Assembly (NCBI GenBank): GCA_018609925.1
Contig: JAHEOG010000160.1
Coordinates: 1-16,142, forward strand
Reading direction: 5' to 3'
Source of the DNA: Gammaproteobacteria bacterium
GTDB lineage: Bacteria; Pseudomonadota; Gammaproteobacteria; Thiohalorhabdales; Thiohalorhabdaceae
Length of the DNA: 16,142 nt
Shown here piece after piece: positions 12,733-16,142 of the stretch. Made by a program: the position numbers and the translations under genes. Within the stretch, counting starts at the first letter, position 1. The number at the start of each line of letters is the position of its first letter. A model generated the notes under the pieces. It saw nothing but the letters and a program-made list of their open reading frames with translations, made no database searches and was not told the origin of the DNA.

Positions 12733-14556
12733 ATGAGCCAGGCCGAAGATTCCGACAGAGCCCGCCAAAGCCCACCGGGGCCGATGGATCCAGCCTTCTA
12801 CCGCCGGGCCCTAGCCGCGCTACCGAACCCCTTATATCTGGTGGATGCGGAGGAGGGCACGGTTCTGCTCGCCGCAGGCAACCTCGCCGCCCAAGACCGG
12901 GATGTCGCGTCCGAGGCTCCTCGGGGATATTGCCTTGACCACCAGTGCACACCTCCGTGTCTCGCCACCGAGGCCAGCACCCGGGAGCGTCTCCGGGAGG
13001 CCGAGGGACCCATCCGGGCGGAACACCTACACCTTAACGCCCAGGGCAACCCCGTCCCGGTGGAAGTCTTCGCAAGCCCGGTTCGGGCCGGGCGGGATGA
13101 CACCGCCTACGTAGTGGAAACCGTACAGGACCTTTCCGAGCTCAAGGCCCTGGAAGGCGAGATCCAACAGGCCGCCTTGGTCTTCCAGGGGACCCGGGAA
13201 GCGATCATGATCACGGACGCCCAGGGGCGGATCGAGCGAGTTAACGAGGCCTTCGCGCGGATCACCGGATATTCTCAGGACGAGGCGGTCGGCCCCCGGC
13301 CCGGGGATGTGCTCGGCTCCGGCTGGCAAGCGCCTGAATTCTATCGATGCATGTGGGAGACCATACGCACGGAAGGTTCCTGCCAAGGCACGTTGTGGAA
13401 GCGCCGGAAGAGCGGGGAGATCTTCAAGGAGTGGCTGACCATAACCGCAGTCAAGGACCCCCGAGGTCGGGTAAACCGCTACCTCGGCCTGTTCACCGAT
13501 ATTACCGACAGGCAGGGCCAGGAAGAGCAACGGCTCCTCCGGCTCGCCTACTTCGACCCCCTCACCGAGCTCCCCAATCGAGCCACCCTCGAGGATCGCC
13601 TGGAGAAGGCCCAGGCCCGCAGCCAGCGGAAGGAAAGCGATTTCGCTTTGCTGTTTGTCGATCTGGACGGATTCAAGGAGGTCAATGACCGCTGGGGGCA
13701 CGGGGCGGGCGATGCCATCCTGCGGGAAGCCGCGGCCCGTCTAGCCCGGACCGTCCGGGGGACGGATACGGTGGCTCGTATCGGCGGCGATGAATTCGTC
13801 ATCCTTCTGGACGGGCGAGAGAACTGCTTCGGTCAGCCGGTGGCCGAGCCGCTCATGGCCGCCTTCCAAGAGCCCTTCCGCCTGGAAAGCGGACAGACCG
13901 TACAGCCCGCCCTTAGCATCGGACTGCTCGAATGCCCCGCACCGGCGGGTTCCGATCGGTCCTCGGAGGAGCTGATCGATGCGGCCGATCAGGCCATGTA
14001 CGCCGCCAAGGGCAAAGGGCGCAACCAGCTCCGCCAGGGGTTCTTCCCGGGCACAAGTTCGACGGCGCCACCCCCGAATGGGGCGAAAAGCCGGGGGTCG
14101 GGAGATTCGAGGATACGGGAACCCTGGACCGGGAAGAGCTTCTCCTCTATTACCAGCCCGAGGTACGGCTCTGGGACCAGCGACTGGGGGGGGTTGGAGG
14201 CCCTGCTTCGCTGGCATCATCCCCAGCAGGGGATCATCGGGCCCTCAAGCTTCTGGAAGGCCCCCCCGAATCCCGACCTGGCCCATCGGATCGTTCGGTG
14301 GGTCCTTCGCCGGGTTAGCCAACAGCTCCGTCAATGGGGTAAGGATTCCGGGACCCTTGCCCGGTGGGGGTCAACCTCTAATGGGAGCAATGGCAGGATC
14401 GCGCCGGCCTTCGAAAGGCTCTGGAGGAGATCCCCGCCGAACAGGGACTGGCCCCCACCAACCTGGAGCTGGAGATCCCGGAGACCTTCCTGCGCGAGGA
14501 CGACACAGCTCATCGGGAAACCCTGGAGGCCCTGCGATCCCTGGGGGTGGGGGTAA
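12733..14556 (+). CDS. PAS-PAS-GGDEF diguanylate cyclase, reading frame running into a broken EAL region
   Basis: A soluble signalling protein with a first PAS domain (about residues 22-137), a second PAS domain (about 146-262) and a GGDEF domain (about 268-435) that makes cyclic di-GMP from two GTP. The active-site GGDEF is exact at 351-355, and the inhibitory I-site RGTD (342-345) sits at the standard five-residue distance, so the cyclase is probably active and product-inhibited. The first PAS holds three close cysteines, Cys67, Cys72 and Cys76 (CLDHQCTPPC). The family pattern continues into an EAL phosphodiesterase domain, but after about residue 440 the frame is lost: the last ~165 residues as read mix out-of-frame sequence with a genuine EAL-containing piece (GLEALLRWHHP). 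The start ATG lacks a clear ribosome binding site; Met18 is an alternative. No transmembrane segment is seen. Confidence 0.85.
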   Translation: MSQAEDSDRARQSPPGPMDPAFYRRALAALPNPLYLVDAEEGTVLLAAGNLAAQDRDVASEAPRGYCLDHQCTPPCLATEASTRERLREAEGPIRAEHLHLNAQGNPVPVEVFASPVRAGRDDTAYVVETVQDLSELKALEGEIQQAALVFQGTREAIMITDAQGRIERVNEAFARITGYSQDEAVGPRPGDVLGSGWQAPEFYRCMWETIRTEGSCQGTLWKRRKSGEIFKEWLTITAVKDPRGRVNRYLGLFTDITDRQGQEEQRLLRLAYFDPLTELPNRATLEDRLEKAQARSQRKESDFALLFVDLDGFKEVNDRWGHGAGDAILREAAARLARTVRGTDTVARIGGDEFVILLDGRENCFGQPVAEPLMAAFQEPFRLESGQTVQPALSIGLLECPAPAGSDRSSEELIDAADQAMYAAKGKGRNQLRQGFFPGTSSTAPPPNGAKSRGSGDSRIREPWTGKSFSSITSPRYGSGTSDWGGLEALLRWHHPQQGIIGPSSFWKAPPNPDLAHRIVRWVLRRVSQQLRQWGKDSGTLARWGSTSNGSNGRIAPAFERLWRRSPPNRDWPPPTWSWRSRRPSCARTTQLIGKPWRPCDPWGWG

Positions 14557-14891
14557 CCATCGATAGCTTCGGCGACGGCTCCATGCCTCTGGCCCTCCTT
14601 GGCACCGGGTATATCACCAAGCTCAAGCTATCCAACGGCCTCGCCCCCCGGGCCCTGGCAGCCCGAACGGTATCCGAGCCGGTGCGCCTGCTGGAGCTGA
14701 CCTACGCCCTGGCCGAACAGGTTGGGATCGAGGTGGTTGCCAAGGGAGTCGAGACCCGGGCCCAATGCCAGTGGCTCCGGGAACGGGGCGCGCGAGAGGC
14801 GCAGGGATTCTATTTCGCCCCTCCCCAGCCCGCCAGCCAGCTCGACCGGATCCTCAACACCGGCCGCGTTCCGGAGGAGCTCTCCGCCTGA
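14043..14891 (+). pseudogene. Disrupted and degenerate EAL (c-di-GMP phosphodiesterase) domain
   Basis: This is the EAL half of the preceding gene, spread over two frames. It can be rebuilt only by assuming about five single-base indels: near 14050, in a run of eight Gs at 14186-14193, a compensating pair at about 14252-14272, and near 14360. A TAA at 14379-14381 also falls within the expected VNLSWEQW segment. Recognisable pieces in order are LYYQPEVRLWDQRLGG, LEALLRWHHP, HRIVRWVLRRVSQQLRQW, then after the stop LELEIPETFL, VTIDSFGDG, ITKLKLS, VVAKGVET and AQGFYFAPP. Catalytic residues are also altered: DDFG is DSFG (14562-14573), the Asp of LKxD is Ser (14631) and Glu of AEGVE is Lys (14742-14744). 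The domain is therefore unlikely to hydrolyse c-di-GMP even if the frames were restored. Sequencing error could explain some indels but not the active-site changes. Confidence 0.8.
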
Positions 14892-15075
14892 GCGGTTCTT
14901 GGATCGCACCCGGTCCCGCTGGACCGCAGGACAGGGCGCGCTGCCGGTACCCAAGGCAAGCGTCCTCGGACATGTCCTGGCTGCGGAGCCACCCGCAAGG
15001 GGGACAGCCCAAAGCTGCGGAGGTCTGGACACCCTTCGCCGGGGGAAGCTCCAATCTAGGTGGCCGATCGCGGGC

Positions 15076-15498
15076 TCACTCGCCGATGGTCTTGACCAGG
15101 GCCCGCTTGGGTCGACCACCGTCGAACTCCCCGTAGAAGATCTGCTCCCAGGGCCCGAAATCCAGCCGGCCTTCGGTTACCGCCACCACCACCTGACGGC
15201 CTAGGATCTCCCGCTTGTGGTGAGCGTCCCCGTTATCCTCTCCGGTGTGGTGATGCAGGTACCGGTCCGTGCCGGAATCATAGGGGGCGAGCCACTCCAG
15301 CCAGCGCTCGAAGTCCTGGAGAAGGCCGCTTTCATCGTCATTGATGAAAACCGATGCGGTGATATGCATGGCGTTGACCAGAACCAGGCCCTCCTGGATC
15401 CCGCTGTCGGCCAGGGCCTGCTCCACGTCCGGGGTGATATTGACGAACCCCCGTCGCCCGGGCACCTCGAACCAGAGCTCTTGGCGATGGCTTTTCAA
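15076..15498 (-). CDS. yjbQ: YjbQ / UPF0047 family protein
   Basis: A 140-residue protein of the YjbQ (UPF0047) family; E. coli YjbQ has a weak secondary thiamine-phosphate synthase activity, but the physiological role of the family is not settled. The conserved core is clear: MHITASVFINDDE (about residues 44-56), the histidine-rich HHHTGEDNGDAHHK, then VAVTEGRLDFGPWEQIFYGEFDG. The frame has no ATG or GTG at the N-terminus, and homology extends right to the TTG at 15498, so TTG is taken as the start. A GGGGG stretch about 6 bases upstream could serve as ribosome binding site, and a small hairpin (CCATCCAGATGG at 15508-15519) lies just before it. It converges with the GGDEF/EAL gene and is divergent from the HTH/zinc-ribbon gene. 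The 184 bases on its 3' side (14892-15075) hold nothing I can recognise. Confidence 0.9.
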   Translation of the reverse strand: MKSHRQELWFEVPGRRGFVNITPDVEQALADSGIQEGLVLVNAMHITASVFINDDESGLLQDFERWLEWLAPYDSGTDRYLHHHTGEDNGDAHHKREILGRQVVVAVTEGRLDFGPWEQIFYGEFDGGRPKRALVKTIGE

Positions 15499-15609
15499 GG
15501 GATGCCCCCATCTGGATGGAGCGATGGGCTTGAAGCCGCGTCATCGGAGCCTAGACCGGATCCCGCTGCACTGATGGGGCTCGCGTGTGCGGCTTGAGCT
15601 TGGAAGGGT

Positions 15610-15638
15610 ATCATAGGCTCTGCGAGCCTTGATGCCAG
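15610..15638 (-). promoter_or_regulatory. yjbQ: Sigma70-type promoter for yjbQ
   Basis: On the minus strand CTGGCA (15633-15638) and TATGAT (15610-15615) are separated by exactly 17 bases, matching -35 and -10 consensus at four and five of six positions. Transcription would start near 15603, giving a leader of about 105 bases before the TTG. The same AT-rich spot reads TATCAT on the + strand and could also serve as -10 for the divergent HTH gene, but without a -35 box. Confidence 0.45.
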
Positions 15639-15677
15639 GAGCCTCCCCCTTTCCTTCCCAACCCCTTAGGGAGTGCC

Positions 15678-15956
15678 TTGTATCGCAAAGCACTGATCGA
15701 TCTCCTCCGAGAGAACCCGATCGAAGTAGCCGAGCTAGCCCGCTCCTACGGGATCTCTGAACGGGAGATGGCGGGCGAGATCGAGCACTTGCGCCAGAGC
15801 TTCCGCAACGAGCCCTACCGGCTGGTGGTATTCCCGGCCCGCTGCCGCAAGTGCGATTTCGTCTTCGACCGAGACCACCTCACCAAGCCCGGCAAGTGCC
15901 CCGATTGCCGAGGCACCTGGATCCAGGCACCCCGAATAAAGGTGGAGGCAACTTAG
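15678..15956 (+). CDS. Small HTH plus zinc-ribbon protein, predicted transcriptional regulator
   Basis: A 92-residue protein with an N-terminal winged-helix-like HTH (residues 1-45; IEVAELARSYGISEREMAGEIEHL) and a C-terminal four-cysteine zinc ribbon: CRKCDF (Cys56, Cys59) and CPDC (Cys74, Cys77). This matches the group of predicted HTH/Zn-ribbon transcriptional regulators (COG3357 type) found in archaea and some bacteria. No member has a role I can state with confidence. The start is TTG at 15678, supported by an AGGGAG site about 5 bases upstream; there is no ATG in a suitable place. The basic linker between domains (SFRNEPYRLVVFPARCRK) could contact nucleic acid. It is divergent from yjbQ and ends 21 bases from the opposing partial gene. 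A nucleic-acid-binding adaptor role is the alternative. Confidence 0.82.
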   Translation: MYRKALIDLLRENPIEVAELARSYGISEREMAGEIEHLRQSFRNEPYRLVVFPARCRKCDFVFDRDHLTKPGKCPDCRGTWIQAPRIKVEAT

Positions 15957-15977
15957 AAGGGGTCCCGGCGCTTGAGG

Positions 15978-16142
15978 CTAGTGGCTGGATCGCACCGGGA
16001 AGGGCCCCTCCAGCCATTCCCCCACCAGATAGCGGGCCCGATCGATCATGGTCTCCCCAGGTGCGGAGCCGATTGCGTCGAAGGGCCATCGGGCCTCCAA
16101 AAAGGCTTGGACCTCGGCCTCGAGCCCTTCCGCAACCTCAGG
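15978..16142 (-). CDS. C-terminal fragment of an unidentified gene, cut by the window edge
   Basis: The minus strand is open from the right edge to a TAG at 15978-15980, giving the last 54 residues of a protein. The visible part is amphipathic and rich in Glu, Ala and Trp: EVAEGLEAEVQAFLEARWPF, then DAIGSAPGETMIDRARYLVG, ending EWLEGPFPVRSSH. This looks like helical, properly coding sequence rather than a shadow, since no competing gene exists on the other strand. I do not recognise the family. It converges with the HTH/zinc-ribbon gene at a 21-base distance. Confidence 0.55.
   Translation of the reverse strand, partial: PEVAEGLEAEVQAFLEARWPFDAIGSAPGETMIDRARYLVGEWLEGPFPVRSSH

Noticed and set aside
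14892..15075. Open + strand frame continuing after the EAL remnant
   Set aside because: There is no family resemblance, no start with an RBS and a random-looking composition. A 10-base palindrome (GGACATGTCC, 14968-14977) is present but isolated.

Overview
This is a GC-rich, gene-dense chromosomal window from a proteobacterium, most likely a gammaproteobacterium. The divergent bamD / rluD-pgeF pair, a GlnB-type PII protein, a dPGM-type GpmA and succinyl-CoA synthetase of proteobacterial layout all point that way. The isocitrate dehydrogenase carries residues typical of NAD-dependent enzymes, which fits a chemolithoautotroph-like metabolism; the lifestyle is inference. No tRNA, rRNA, CRISPR, prophage or insertion sequence was seen.

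Layout. 1-757: an intergenic hairpin and a caffeoyl-CoA-type O-methyltransferase (+). 775-3224: a tightly packed minus-strand operon, rluD-pgeF-crcB-DUF190, whose genes overlap or nearly abut, linking rRNA pseudouridylation, a PgeF/laccase-domain enzyme and fluoride export. 3269-4598: bamD, divergent from rluD, and a nitroreductase (+). 4599-4733: a convergent gap with a dispersed-repeat-like palindromic element. 4734-10314: a long collinear minus-strand run, icd-sucC-sucD-nadE-glnB. 10315-10941: icd upstream region and a 34-residue membrane peptide gene (+) with a structured leader. 10942-11691: gpmA (-). 11917-12597: YugP-type membrane zinc metallopeptidase (+). 12733-14891: a PAS-PAS-GGDEF-EAL signalling gene (+) whose EAL half is broken by several frameshifts and a stop. 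15076-15498: yjbQ (-). 15678-15956: small HTH/zinc-ribbon protein (+). 15978-16142: the 3' end of an unidentified minus-strand gene.

The most interesting unit is icd-sucC-sucD-nadE-glnB. Icd makes 2-oxoglutarate and here probably NADH. SucCD acts two steps further on in the cycle, NadE makes NAD+ with glutamine as the nitrogen donor, and GlnB senses 2-oxoglutarate and ATP/ADP. A sensor of carbon/nitrogen status is thus encoded beside the enzymes that make its ligand and the cofactor. PII control of glutamine-dependent NadE is known in other proteobacteria; that this whole block acts as one regulatory module is my inference. Secondary points are the undescribed small membrane peptide and the selective decay of the EAL domain next to an intact diguanylate cyclase domain. 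Several start codons (crcB, nadE, yjbQ, the HTH/Zn-ribbon gene) are GTG or TTG.
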